Source of the DNA: Leptobrachium leishanense
Taxonomy: Eukaryota; Chordata; Amphibia; Anura; Megophryidae
Direction: 5' to 3'
NCBI GenBank assembly: GCA_009667805.1
Contig: CM019069.1
Span: forward strand, 97,747,204 to 97,811,203
DNA length: 64,000 bases
Shown one piece after another: positions 23,342-33,965 of this stretch (positions are counted from its first letter, which is position 1; each line of letters opens with the position of its first letter). A program made the position numbers and the translations under genes. The notes beneath the pieces are model-generated. The model was given only the letters and a program-made list of their open reading frames with translations, was not told the DNA's origin and did no database searches.

Positions 23342-23640
23342 CGAGAAGAAAGTGTAAATGAGACTTCTTTACTCTGCTGCTCTTCAAGTTCGGGCTTGGC
23401 GCTGTTCTCTCTCGTCTGTCGCGTTCTCTCTCGTCCTAGCAGAGAACTCGGCTTGTTTGCTCCACCTTCGCTCCACCTTCTTTGACCGCTCCACCTTCCT
23501 CGTCTAGTGTTACGCGCAAGAGGATGCGCGTAACACTAATCACAGCAGCTGACGGCTCGCTGCCGCCAGCTACTGCGGCGAGTTGGAGACGTCAGCGCGC
23601 TTTCAGTGCGATGACGTCTCCTACTCGGCAATAGTCGGCA
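23342..23640 (-). promoter_or_regulatory. Candidate promoter and first exon of the Kolobok transposase
   Basis: On the minus strand a CpG-rich segment ends in TTTCTTCTCG followed by a consensus donor GTGAGTTATT (donor at 23341). Further out lie inverted repeats TGTTACGCGCA/TGCGCGTAACA (23508-23535) and GAGACGTC.../...GACGTCTC (23585-23622). These are possible THAP binding or regulatory sites. Activity is inferred. Confidence 0.4.
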
Positions 23641-23828
23641 GAAGCGGGAAATATGAATCCCGCTCTGCTGACTGACAGCTGGGAGGGCGGAGTAAAGTCC
23701 TCCGCGTCTCTCAGCTGTTTTAGCCGATCAGCTGAGCGGAGGGAGGGGGGAAAGACAAGGGCATACTCAGGGCATCATGACCACCTAAAAAAGCTTAGGT
23801 GGTCATGTTGCCTAGAGTATCCCTCTAA

Positions 23829-24540
23829 CTTATTTATTTTGTTTATCCGTCTGTTGTTTCTTTAGTATCCCCAGGTTCCAGTTTATGTCTTGTGTTTTCA
23901 TGTTATCAGTTCTAAGTGTTTCTCCTTTGTCTAAGTTTCATGTTCTAACTGATTTCATGGTATTGACCCTCTGGCCTGGCTGACGGATTTCCTGGTGGTG
24001 TATCCCTGCTTCGGTATAAGGTAACTGTTTTAGTTTTGACCCCTGGCTTACTTACTGACGACTCTTTTTGGATATCCTTGACTGTACCGTGTATGTTTAT
24101 GTTTCTGTCTTGAGGTCTGCCCTCCTGTCTAGTATATTCACCTACCGTCCTAGGTCTCTTGTATTCAATCTGGTTTGTGTCCTAGTCGCAGGGCATCTAG
24201 TTGTTTTGTTGTGTCCCTGCTGACCACGGGTTTTGTGATTGAAGTCCTTCCCTGCAAGTTGTGGAGTATAACTCCTTCTGGTATTCTGTGTTCTCCCTAG
24301 GACTCTGCACGGCTACTAGGTAACCTTTTTCCATTAGAGCAGGTCCGGCCACTCTAAGGTCCGGGCTATCAGCATAGGGCTTCTTTCGGTATAGCCGTGC
24401 AGAGGTCCCCAGAGTCTCCTGTGGTTATTTCACGTATCTATGGTTATTGTGTCCTGCATCTCTGCATATAGGGGCTTTTACTCGTACCAGGGCCTTATTC
24501 GGCGCATGCCGGGTACCGCCATTGTGACTGAATGTGACAC
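23829..24540 (+). repeat. LTR-like sequence, unassigned
   Basis: The pyrimidine-rich, Tyr/Cys-poor composition with phrases such as GACCCCTGGCTTACTTACTGACGA resembles the transcribed part of vertebrate gypsy LTRs, and a TGTGACA ending occurs at about 24533-24539. I cannot define the other end or a target duplication. Confidence 0.3.
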
Positions 24541-25411
24541 ATGGGAGTGAAACTACCCTTTTTTCACACTGTATAAAAGGACAGAGTATTAATGATCCAG
24601 GTGAATCTTCTCAATTACTGTAAGTATGATTATGAATGCTTGGAAATAAATATCTATATATGCCTTTCATCGGAGTTGAAGCTGACTGTTTCTACAAAGC
24701 TTCAGTGGGAACAGAACACCCCCTCTATTCTGCCCTCTCCCTGGCTGTTGTAATGCAGCAGTAAAGTGTTTGAACTTTTTGATAGAGTGAGGTTTGGGGC
24801 AATGGCATAGTAAAAGGGGCAGAGGGGGCACTTGCCCAAGGGCATCTGTCTGGGGCGCGCCACAAGCAGAGGCGGACTGACAATCTAGAGGGAATCCCAG
24901 CGGTCAGACCTGAAGAAGTAGCAGGTTGGTTCTGATTTAAGGGTCAATTCCTAGAAAAAGAAGTACAGGAACTCACAAAAGTTTCCCACATGGGCGAATT
25001 CCAGCTTTGGTGGTAATAGGAAGCAGTTAACCATTAGTGGCTCTCTATTATCAGCTTTATTATCTGTGAGTCATGCATATAGACAGAGAAGGCAGTGACA
25101 ATGCCGCCCTCTATGTCCACCAGTTCAGATTATTTCTCCCCCTGTCCATTTCATTTCAGCCGTTCAGATCATTTAATTTCTACCCAGTTCTTTTTATTCC
25201 TCCTCCACTTCATTTCATTTCAATCTCCTATTAATTTCTCCCCAGTCCATCTCACTTCAGCCCCCTCAGTTATTTTCTCCCCCAGTCCATCTCATTTCAG
25301 CCCCCCAGTTAATTTCTCCCCCTTTATTTCAGCCCCTCATTAATTCCCCCCCCACTTCATCACACACACAAACACACACCACTTCTGCTTGTTATATACT
25401 TACCACATGTG
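24541..25411. other. Non-coding stretch with a hAT end and degenerate tandem repeat
   Basis: A hAT-like terminus CAGAGGCGGACTGACAATC begins at 24867, the same family as 9473. From about 25110 to 25360 there are about seven degenerate units of the type TTAATTTCTCCCCAGTCCAT followed by CTCATTTCAGCCCC. No gene. Confidence 0.55.
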
Positions 25412-25692
25412 TGTCACGTCCCTGCATGGTCCTGGGTCTCAACAGCCAGCAGCGACTTGCTTGCTGCTCGCTGGCCGACCGCCGAGTGACGTAGCAGATG
25501 GTTGAGGTTGTCGGCGCAGCGTGATGATACAGCGTCCGCCAAGCTTAAATTCATACGCCTGAGCCCTGGTTCCTTGCCCTGACGTGTTTTCTTTCCTCTC
25601 AGTACGTACTTTGCTTATACAGTATATCCTTCGGATCACCTGTGCGATCTGGCTTTTCTGACGATTCTCATGGCTGTTAACCCTTTGGTACT

Positions 25693-26700
25693 TTGACTGA
25701 CAACCCACTCTGGCATAATGACCCCTGGCACTTGGCTGATGACTCGCTCTGGCATAATGACCCCTGGCACATGGCTGATGAACCCATTTTTGCACAGCTA
25801 GCCAGGGTAGCATCCAGACAGGACCAACAGGACCATTGTATGGACCAGTTTGCCCAGGCACTACAGACTATTATAGCACAGACCTCTCGTTTGCAACCCT
25901 CGCCTTCTTTGTCTTTACCCGTTATGAGTGCTCCTGTGGTTTCCAAGACACATACTCCTCATGTGAATGAGACCGTGCCACTGAGATTTGATGGGACACC
26001 CAGTGCTTGTAGGGGTTTACTTACACAGGTTGATATTCACATTGAATTAAACCCTGATATGTGTCACTCTGATAAGTCCAAAATAGGGTTTGTAATACAC
26101 CATCTGTCAGAGAAAGCACTGTTGTGGGCTACTCCCTTGTGGGAGAACAAAAACCCATTGTCTATGATTATGAGGGCGTTGTGCATGAATTTATTGCGCC
26201 ATACCTTGATTTCAGCCAGGAGAGCCAAGGCAGCACGGAAAGCCTTATTCCGTATTAGACAAGATAACAGAAGGGTATCTGATTATGCCATTGAGTTTAA
26301 AATGGTGGCTTTTGATGTTCATTGGACTAACAAATCACTGGTCTTAGCTTTTACAGAGGTTATCTAACTCACTAATGCATGAGCTTCCACCCATGAAAAT
26401 GCCAGAGGAACTGGAAGACCTTATAGAATTCTGTACAGCCTTAGATGATCAGATCAGAGCCCGAAGAGCTCCCAAGGAAAAACCCAAGAAAGTGTTACCC
26501 AGTGTTCCCCCAACATGTATGCCTCACAGAGTTGATTCCTTACACTCAGAACCCATGCAGATTGGTAACACGGATTGACAGAGGAAGAAAGGCAATACAG
26601 AATGCAGGATGGTTTGTGCCTTTATTGTGGGGGTAGAGGGCATTTCAGATTACAGTGTCCCAAACGACCCAGAAAGTCCATGTGCAGGAAAACCCTCGCA
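25693..26700 (+). pseudogene. gag of the older gypsy element
   Basis: The sequence contains VASRQDQQDHCMDQFAQALQ, the capsid start MRFDGTPS-like (LRFDGTPSACRGLL), HLSEKALLWATPLWE and KALFRIRQDNRRVSDYAIEF, which are shared with sushi-type gag and the RTL/PEG10 relatives. A frameshift at about 26370 splits it. The zinc knuckle CLYCGGRGHFRLQC lies at about 26610-26655. Just before gag, two 47-base direct repeats (TGGCATAATGACCCCTGGCA type, 25710-25785) replace the usual N terminus. Confidence 0.85.
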
Positions 26701-27283
26701 CCTAGGGTCACTAAAGAGAAGTACCCTAGGTGCATATATCTCCAGAAAACAAACTAAAGAGTCGTGTATTGATCCCAATGTCATTGGTTTAGGATTCCAC
26801 CAAGATTGACACAAAAGCATTTATTAATTCTGGTGCAGCTGGTACCTTCCTGGATCGGATCAGGGGTTTGCGTCCAGTCACTTGCTCCCTGTAGTAGAGC
26901 GAGAAACACCCCTATTAGTGGAAGTTATTGATGGTAGGCCATTGTCCAGACCCTGGGTGACCCACGATTCTGTACCAATCCTTATGTCTACAGGGGTGCT
27001 GCATAAGGAAACGCTTACGTTTCAGATTATTGACTCACCCTCTTGCCCTGTGGTTTTGGGTTTCCCATGGCTTGTGAGACACAACCAAGTCCTAGATTGG
27101 ATCCAGGCTGATATTCGCTCTTGGAGTCCATACTGTTGTCTCAGTGTCTCATGACTGTAAGCACCATTAGCAGTCTGAATGTTCCCACTGCTCCTCCTCT
27201 GTCCACTGAAGTACCTGAATGGTATGCTGACCTCAAGGAGGTCTTTGATAAACAAAATATAAGATACTGCCACCCCACAGGCT

Positions 27284-29471
27284 CAGTGTTCCCTCTAACG
27301 TGCGCGCTTGCGCGCGCGCGCACGGAATGCAATGACAGCGCGCACAACGTGTATTTATGCGCGCACAAATTAGTGCAGGGGTGGCCAACCCGCGAGGCTC
27401 TATACCAGGGGTGGCCGACCCGCGTAGAAAGGGGGCGCCGGAACGTCCTGCTCAGGCTGTAAGTTACAGAGCGCTCTGTCCGGCGCCTGTAACTTACAGG
27501 CTGTAGGCGCTGCGCGACGGGGAAGTTCCGGGGGAGCTCTTCGTCGCGCAGCTGAACACGTACCTGCGTTCCGGCGCGATGATGACGTCACGCCGGAACG
27601 CACGTACAGGGGGCAGAGCATAAATACTCTGCGCGCGCCCGTTCTCCCGCGCTGTCAGCATCTCACCGCGGCTGTGCTTCTCTAACGCTGCAGGGAAATC
27701 TCTGGCTTAGCTGTCTAAAAAAGCAGGGAAATCTGGCTTAGCTGTCTAAAAAAGCAGGGAAAAATCTCAGTGGTTTAGCTGTCTAAAAAAGCAGGGGAAA
27801 ATCTCAGTGGTTTAACTGTCTAAAAAAGCAGGGAAATCTCTGGTTTAGCTGTCTAAAAAAGCAGGGAAATCTGGTTTAGCTGTCTAAAAAAGCAGGGAAA
27901 ATCCCAGTGGTTTAACTGTCTAAAAAAGCAGGGAAATCTCTGGTTTAGCTGTCTAAAAAAGCAGGGAAATCTGGTTTAGCTGTCTAAAAAAGCAGGGGAA
28001 AATCCCAGTGGTTTAACTGTCTAAAAAAGCAGGGGAAAATCTCAGTGGTTTAACTGTCTAAAAAAGCAGGGGAAAATCTCATTGGTTTAACTGTCTAAAA
28101 AAGCAGGGAAATCTCTGGTTTAGCTGTCTAAAAAAGCAGGGAAATCTGGTTTAGCTGTCTAAAAAAGCAGGGAAAAATCCCAGTGGTTTAACTGTCTAAA
28201 AAAGCAGGGAAAAATCCCAGTGGTTTAACTGTCTAAAAAAGCAGGGAAAAATCCCAGTGGTTTAACTGTCTAAAAAAGCAGGGAAATCTCTGGTTTAGCT
28301 GTCTAAAAAAGCAGGGAAATCTGGTTTAGCTGTCTAAAAAAGCAGGGAAAAATCCCAGTGGTTTAACTGTCTAAAAAAGCAGGGGAAAATCTCAGTGGTT
28401 TAGCTGTCTAAAAAAGCAGGGGAAAATCTCAGTGGTTTAACTGTCTAAAAAAGCAGGGAAATCTCTGGTTTAGCTGTCTAAAAAAGCAGGGAAATCTGGT
28501 TTAACTTCTAAAAAAGCAGGGAAATCTGGTTTAGCTGTCTAAAAAAGCAGGGAAAAATCCCAGTGGTTTAACTGTCTAAAAAAGCAGGGAAATCTCTGGT
28601 TTAGCTGTCTAAAAAGCAGGGAAATCTGGTTTAGCTGTCTAAAAAAGCAGGGAAAAATCCAGTGGTTTAACTGTCTAAAAAAGCAGGAGAAAATCTCAGT
28701 GGTTTAGCTGTCTAAAAAAGCAGGGGAAAATCTCAGTGGTTTAACTGTCTAAAAAAAGCAGGAAATCTCTGGTTTAGCTGTCTAAAAAAGCAGGGAAATC
28801 TCAGTGGTTTAGCTGTCTAAAAAAGCAGGGAAAAATCCCAGTGGTTTAACTGTCTAAAAAAGCAGGGGAAAATCTCAGTGGTTTAGCTGTCTAAAAAAGC
28901 AGGGAAATCTGGTTTAGCTGTCTAAAAAAGCAGGGAAATCTCAGTGGTTTAGCTGTCTAAAAAAGCAGGGAAAAATCCCAGTGGTTTAACTGTCTAAAAA
29001 AGCAGGGAAAAATCCCAGTGGTTTAACTGTCTAAAAAAGCAGGGAAATCTCTGGTTTAGCTGTCTAAAAAAGCAGGGAAATCTGGTTTAGCTGTCTAAAA
29101 AAGCAGGGAAAAATCCCAGTGGTGACAGACGTGAACAAATCTAGGTAAATATAGGTTATCAGACTCTTATAAATGATAGGACTGATATTTGTAGAAGTCT
29201 CATGTACCTTAATTGATGGAAGTTTTTCCTTTTCTTTTCTCGCATGAGTTAGAAAATATAAATATACATTCATTCAGATATAAGTTTTATCAAATCATCT
29301 GGTTGCTTCGTTTTAGCTTTGAACAGTTTTCACTTACACGTACGATCAATTGCGCTACTTTTAAAAAACCAACTATTGGTTACCATAGTCAATAAGCGCT
29401 CATGACGAAAATATTGTTGCTCATGAAAAATCTGGTGCGCTCACGGCCCCCAAAAATTAGAGGGAACATTG
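27284..29471. mobile_element. hAT-like element inserted in gypsy RT, expanded by minisatellite
   Basis: Ends are CAGTGTTCCCTCTAA (27284) and its complement TTAGAGGGAACATTG (29471). The sequence next to the right end, GTGCGCTCACGG and ATGAGCAACAATATTTTCGT read inward, matches a widespread vertebrate hAT family as I remember it. The interrupted gypsy frame (P-P-H-R-P-Y-D-C) rejoins across it. I do not find the 8-bp duplication expected for hAT. A second hAT-like end, CAGGGGTGGCCAACCCGCG, lies inside at about 27376. Confidence 0.7.
27690..29123. repeat. Minisatellite, variable 30-38-bp units, about 40 copies
   Basis: Units share CTGTCTAAAAAAGCAGGGAA and alternate between a short form with ATCTGGTTTAG and a long form with AAATCCCAGTGGTTTAA or AAATCTCAGTGGTTTAG. 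The array sits inside the hAT element. Confidence 0.95.
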
Positions 29472-29800
29472 GCCATATGATTGCGCCTTTGATCTGCTTC
29501 CTGATATTAAGCCTCCTAAAAGTACAGTGTATCCCGTTATCCCAGAAGGAGAATCAAATAATGGAGGAGTACATAAAAGAAAATCTTGCCAGAGGATTTC
29601 ATCTCCAGCTCGGGATGGAGTTCATCTCCAGCTCGGGACGATTTCTTCTTTGTATCAAAAAATTAGGGGGATTTACGTCCTTGCATTGATTATCGGGGCC
29701 TTAATCGGATCACAGTCAGAAATGTACAGTATATCCTATACCTCTAATCACAGAACTGTTTGATACATTGAGAGGCGCTAAGGTATACACCAAACTTGAT

Positions 29801-30429
29801 TTAACCTCCCTGGCGGTCTAATTTTTTCAAAATTTTGTGTCTAAAAGCGTCTCAATTTTTTTTTAAAGGAAACTTGTTTTTGTACATAGTTAGCCTGTAA
29901 TAATTAGGAATCACACACTGAAATCCGTGAAATCAAGAGTCCTTACTGGTAAAATCCTTTATAAATAAATTGATTAATTAATTTAAAAAAAATAGTAAAT
30001 ACACTGAGTCCGATAAAGTTTGAAACACGACATAATAATTTATTATCCCAAAAATAATTATCCAAAATAATGCAAATAAATTATGTACAATAAAATACAA
30101 CAAAAACACTGAAATCTGTCTGAGAACAAGGGTGAGACGATGTATGATCTATTTCTTATCCTGTACTGCCACCTAGTGGCCGTTCATAAACTTTTCCATT
30201 TGTATTCAGTGAGTATTATGAATGAAATTTGCTGCGGTCCAGCCCCCCTGCATCATGTGACTCGCAGGGAGCCATCCAGGAAGCAGCTCGTCGCGATCAC
30301 ACTGCAGGGACAGCGAGGGAGCCAGGAGGAGGTGAGTATGCATCCAGCCCGAGTGTGGCTCGGGGTTACCGTTCGTGGTCGTGAAATTTAACCCCGGGTC
30401 ACACTCGGGAATACCGCCAGGGAGGTTAA
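29801..30429. mobile_element. TTAA MITE (CCTCCCTGGCGGT family)
   Basis: Perfect outer ends TTAACCTCCCTGGCGGT and ACCGCCAGGGAGGTTAA, with TTAA at 29801-29804 and 30426-30429. Removing it and one TTAA restores K-L-D-L-R-G-A-Y of the gypsy reverse transcriptase, so the TTAA duplication is proven by the host frame. The right inner arm has TCACACTCGGG and the complement CCGAGTGTGG nearby. No transposase is present. Confidence 0.93.
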
Positions 30430-31688
30430 GAGGAGCATACACTTCAGTCTGTGTTAAGAAAGGCCATGAATGGAAGACAGACTTTAATACCTGGAAAGGG
30501 ACTATGAGTATCTGGTGATGCCCTTTGGGCTTTGTAATGCCCCGGCTGTCTTCCAGGACTTCATAGATGACATCCTCAGAGATTTCACACAGTCATTTGT
30601 TATTTATTGTGTATCTTGATGAAATATTGATTTACTCCTCAGACCTTGACACACACCATAAGCACATTCGTACAGTGTTTACATGGCTGTTAGAGAATGG
30701 TCTCTACTGCAACTTGGAGAAATGTCTGTTTGATATAACCACTGTAGACTTTCTTGGTTATGCCATCACTCCTGAGGGCTTTCAGATGGATCCATCTAAA
30801 TTGTCTGCAATCCTTGAATGGCCTCTACCTCAAGGGTTATAGGCTATCCAGAGGTTTATGGGTTTCACATACTACTACAGAAGGTTCATTAAGAATTTCT
30901 ACTCTCTGGTTGCACCCATAACAGCATGACAAAGAAGGGTGCCCACAACAAGTGGACCCGCTTGGCCTTGCAGGTTTTTGAAACTCTCAAGCAGGCCTTC
31001 ACCACTGCACCTGTACTGAGACACCCTGATCCTAGACTGCCTTTTCAGTTGGAGGTTGACACTTCTGAAATTGGCATAGGGGCAACTCTGTCCCAAAGGG
31101 AGTCACCTGGCCTACAATTGTGTTTTCTTTTCGTGTAAGCTGTCTCCTTCAGAAATGAATTACGGCATAAGGAATCGTGAATTATTAGAAGTGGTTTCGG
31201 CAATCTCTGAATAGAGGCATCTCTTGGAGAGTTCCAGTGATCCACTCATGATCATGACTGATTATATGAACTTGACGTATATAGGAGACGCTAAAGGATT
31301 GAAAGCTAGACAGCCAAGATGGTCACTGTTACTCTCTAGCTTCAATTACATCCTCACGTATAGACCTGGTTCTCGCAACAAAAGGCTGATGCTTTGTCCC
31401 GGCAATACGAAACATACGAACACCATGTTCAAGACCAGAATCCCATTGTCCAGGAGCGTATTATCACATCTGCCACTGTCTTTATCTCTTCTCCCCTGTT
31501 GGAGCAACTCCAAGCAGCTCAGGGTACTGTTCCTAGGGAGAGACCACCAGGTAAACTGTTCATACCTGAAAGTGAAAGAGAACAGTTAATAATGTTGCTG
31601 TCACGAACCTACCACACTGCCTCCATTATCAACACTATTCAGAAATATCTCCTTACCTTAAACTGGCCACCAGAATGTCTCGTATGTG

Positions 31689-32780
31689 TGTGTAGCGCTG
31701 TGTTTAAATCCTTCTCGTGGCAGTAGCTATTTTTGGCCACCGGAGGGAGACAAGTGTGATGAGAGACACTGAACTTTGCATTGAGACTACATTTCCCGGC
31801 ATGCTTTGCGGGCGGACACAGGAAGTGGGTGGGACAGACAGCGTTACATCCTGAGCCTCGTGGAGATAGCTGGCAGAGCGCGCCAGGGAGTGAGTGAGAC
31901 AAGAGGCAGTGCTGCAGAACGCAAGAGTGACTAGGCCGGAGCGCAGGTGCGGCCTATCAGAGTCCCAGATCGGGTTGTTCAGCCTTACAAGAGGGAGACC
32001 CAGCGATCCACCATCTTACCCAAGCTGCTATTGAGGAAGCCGGAGGACCCCGAGTTAGGCGTACCGCAGGTCGATCGGATTGGGAGAGCAGGCGGTAAGC
32101 TGGACAAGTCACGGCCGGAGCAGAGAGAGCCAGACAACGGATCCAGTAGCCGGCACCCCAGTCAAATTCAAACGGAGAGATGTCCTGGGTCAGCGGAGCC
32201 TTAAGAATCTGGCGGATGGGTGAGAGGCCTCCAAGGCCGTTTGTGATTAACGAAAGCACGCTGCTGTTGTTTCTAAAACCCACAGGGCCCCAACTTGACT
32301 AGTCGAAGACACCTTTTAAGCAATTCACTGGCCAGTTGAATAGTACCCGGGTACCACAATACACACACACATTTACATTCCGGGACTTAACCTGTGCGGG
32401 ACTCACTTCCTAATCTCCGAAAGGGATTAAAGATTTGTTTCTTATTTCTTTTTCCGATACGCGTTTCTCGAATTACGAAGCATTGTATTTTTCTGTTTCC
32501 GCTGCGCGTCTCTCGAATTTCGAAGCATTATATTTTCTGTTCCGATGCGCGTTTTCCCGAAATACGAAGCCTCGTATTTCTTTCTCCGCTGCGCGTTTCC
32601 CGAAATACGAAATACTGTAAATATATCTACAAACACCGTGTTATCTATTATATGCCATTCATTCTAGTAAACTATATAATTTATAAAATCCACAACGGTG
32701 CCGGAGTATATTTATTCCCTAGTGCGGGGAGACTGACCCGTGGTTCAATTTCAGCGGCTCCTCCGGGAGTGAGCGCTACA
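31689..32780 (+). repeat. Solo LTR of the PNMA-like gypsy family, nested in another solo LTR
   Basis: Starts TGTAGCGCTGTGTTTAAATC and ends GTGAGCGCTACA, the same family as the LTR at 47131-48172. A 4-bp duplication TGTG is seen at 31685-31688 and 32781-32784. Length 1092 bp. The R-U5-like part holds TTCCGCTGCGCGTTTC repeats (32450-32620). Confidence 0.9.
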
Positions 32781-32959
32781 TGTGTAAAGATCAGCATCTC
32801 GATGATGTCATCAGAGGAGTGCCGGGGTTACAGAAATATACTCAGAGAGCACCTCAGATCAATCCCACACCAATCAGAGGCCCATAAAAGAGAGGCTTGC
32901 TGGGTAAATCATTGCTCAATTATTGTCCTCCCTACCTTGATTCTATCCTAGCCTCTTGA

Positions 32960-33310
32960 TCCTGATGCCCAAGTTGCTGAACCTGTGCCTGTAACCTCAA
33001 CAACGCTATCTTCTGCTGCCCAAGTTGCTGAACTTTTGCCTGTGACCTCAACAACGCTATCTTCTGCTGCCCAAGTTGCTGAACTTTTGCCTGTGACCTC
33101 AACAACGCTATCTTCTGCTGCCCAAGTTGCTGAACCTTTGCCTGTGACCTCAACAACGCTATCTTCTGCTGCCCAAGTTGCTGAACTTTTGCCTGTGACC
33201 TCGACCACGCTATCTCTTATCACCCAAGTTGCTGAAACCCTGCCTGTGACCTCGACCATAGTAAACTTCTATTGCCCAAATTGCTGAACTCTGCTTGTGA
33301 CCTCGACCAC
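32960..33310. repeat. 51-bp minisatellite within the solo LTR
   Basis: About 6-7 copies of a unit containing CCCAAGTTGCTGAACTTTTG and CCTGTGACCTCAACAACGCT. The period is a multiple of three, so it produces false repetitive reading frames on both strands. Confidence 0.93.
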
Positions 33311-33965
33311 GCTAATATTCCTAAATAAAATTTTCCAAGACCAGTTTGGCGACGTCTAACCTTATCTTCTACAGTCATATTGTACAGACCAAGTCTCCAT
33401 TACACCTGGTTCCTTATCAGTATATATATAACACCGTGACAGTTGCATCATAATATGAAACCTTACGGTCATATGGGCAAAACTAAAACTGTATGCAGTC
33501 TGACACGACAATTCTGGTGGCCTACTTGACGTAAAGACGTGATAGAATAAGTGTGAGCTTGTGAAGTATGTGCTAGAAGTAAGAGCTCAAAAGCCTTACC
33601 AGTTGGTTTGCTTCAGCCTCTGTCCATCCCTGATAGACCATGGTCACATCTGGCTATGAACTTTAAAGGTAATACCATGATCCTTACAGTTGTGGATTGC
33701 TTCTCCAAATTGGGTCATTTCATTCCTCTCTCCAAACAGCTGCAGAACTGGTTCCAATCTTAGTATGGAATGTAGTCAGGCGACATGTTGTCTCTCTTGA
33801 AATTGTCTCCGATAGAGGTACACAGTTGGTGTCACAGTTATGGAAAGGATTCTGTGCAAATATGGGAGAAGAGTTAGCATTTTCCCCAGATTATCATCCT
33901 CAGACTAATGGGGCAGCGGAGAGAGCTAACCAAGGTCTAGAACAGTACCTGCAATGCCTTTTTTT

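Larger units (their letters stand above)
8984..23828 (-). mobile_element. Kolobok (T2-like) DNA transposon with nested insertions
   Basis: The left end reads TTAA then AGGGACACTCTAGGCA (8984-9003). The right end, reverse-complemented, reads TTAG then AGGGATACTCTAGGCA (23828-23809), so 18 of 20 bases match and the TTAA-type duplication is slightly decayed on the right. The interior carries a THAP-domain Kolobok transposase on the minus strand (21231 to 13070) and, convergent with it, a gene with a P2X7-ballast-like domain (11598-12389). Large insertions account for much of the 14.8 kb: a chromovirus (13562-19284), a TTAA element (10364-11553), a hAT fragment (from 9473) and a hairpin MITE (22187-22458). 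Both termini are CpG-rich and contain splice donors that fit first exons of the two genes. Pairing of these two termini is inferred from their similarity and the gene layout. Confidence 0.75.
31599..33441 (+). repeat. Solo LTR (gypsy type), itself interrupted
   Basis: Starts TGTCACGAACCTACCACAC and ends ACACCGTGACA. The 5-bp duplication GTTGC is present at 31594-31598 and 33442-33446. Without the nested insertion it is about 747 bp. It interrupts the integrase part of the older gypsy element. It carries a TATATATATAA stretch near its 3' end and a 51-bp minisatellite. Confidence 0.9.
25412..33965 (+). mobile_element. Gypsy element, old, with five insertions or nested insertions
   Basis: Begins with an LTR-like TGTCACGTCCCTGCATGG at 25412; only about 280 bases precede gag, so LTR and leader are partly deleted. 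Gag, zinc knuckle, protease, reverse transcriptase, RNase H and integrase follow in order on the plus strand. They are interrupted at 27284, 29801 and 31599. The copy is cut off within integrase at about 33965 and no 3' LTR is visible. Gag is related to that of the gypsy element at 62670. Confidence 0.9.
26800..33965 (+). pseudogene. pol of the older gypsy element, in five pieces
   Basis: The protease has INSGAAGTFLD (about 26825), where Ser replaces the Asp expected before Ser-Gly, so the active site itself is mutated by reading (INSGA for IDSGA). Reverse transcriptase pieces are at 27187-27283, 29472-29800 and 30430-30840, with [10 protein letters not shown] in place of YLDD. RNase H spans about 30930-31400 ([17 protein letters not shown]). 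Integrase resumes after the solo LTRs with [22 protein letters not shown] and NGAAERANQG (33447-33965). Many stops and frameshifts show long decay. Removing each insertion restores the family sequence across the junctions at 29801 and 27284. Confidence 0.88.

Noticed and set aside
27690..29123. CRISPR-like array
   Set aside because: Units are contiguous variants of one sequence with no unique spacers, inside a vertebrate transposon.
27276..29479. 8-bp target duplication for the CAGTGTTCCC element
   Set aside because: The left flank CACAGGCT and right flank GCCATATG do not match; at most a 2-3-bp overlap is possible.
32932..33287. Frames of about 100 residues with 17-residue repeats
   Set aside because: Period of 51 bp in the LTR minisatellite gives apparent repeat proteins on both strands; no other support.
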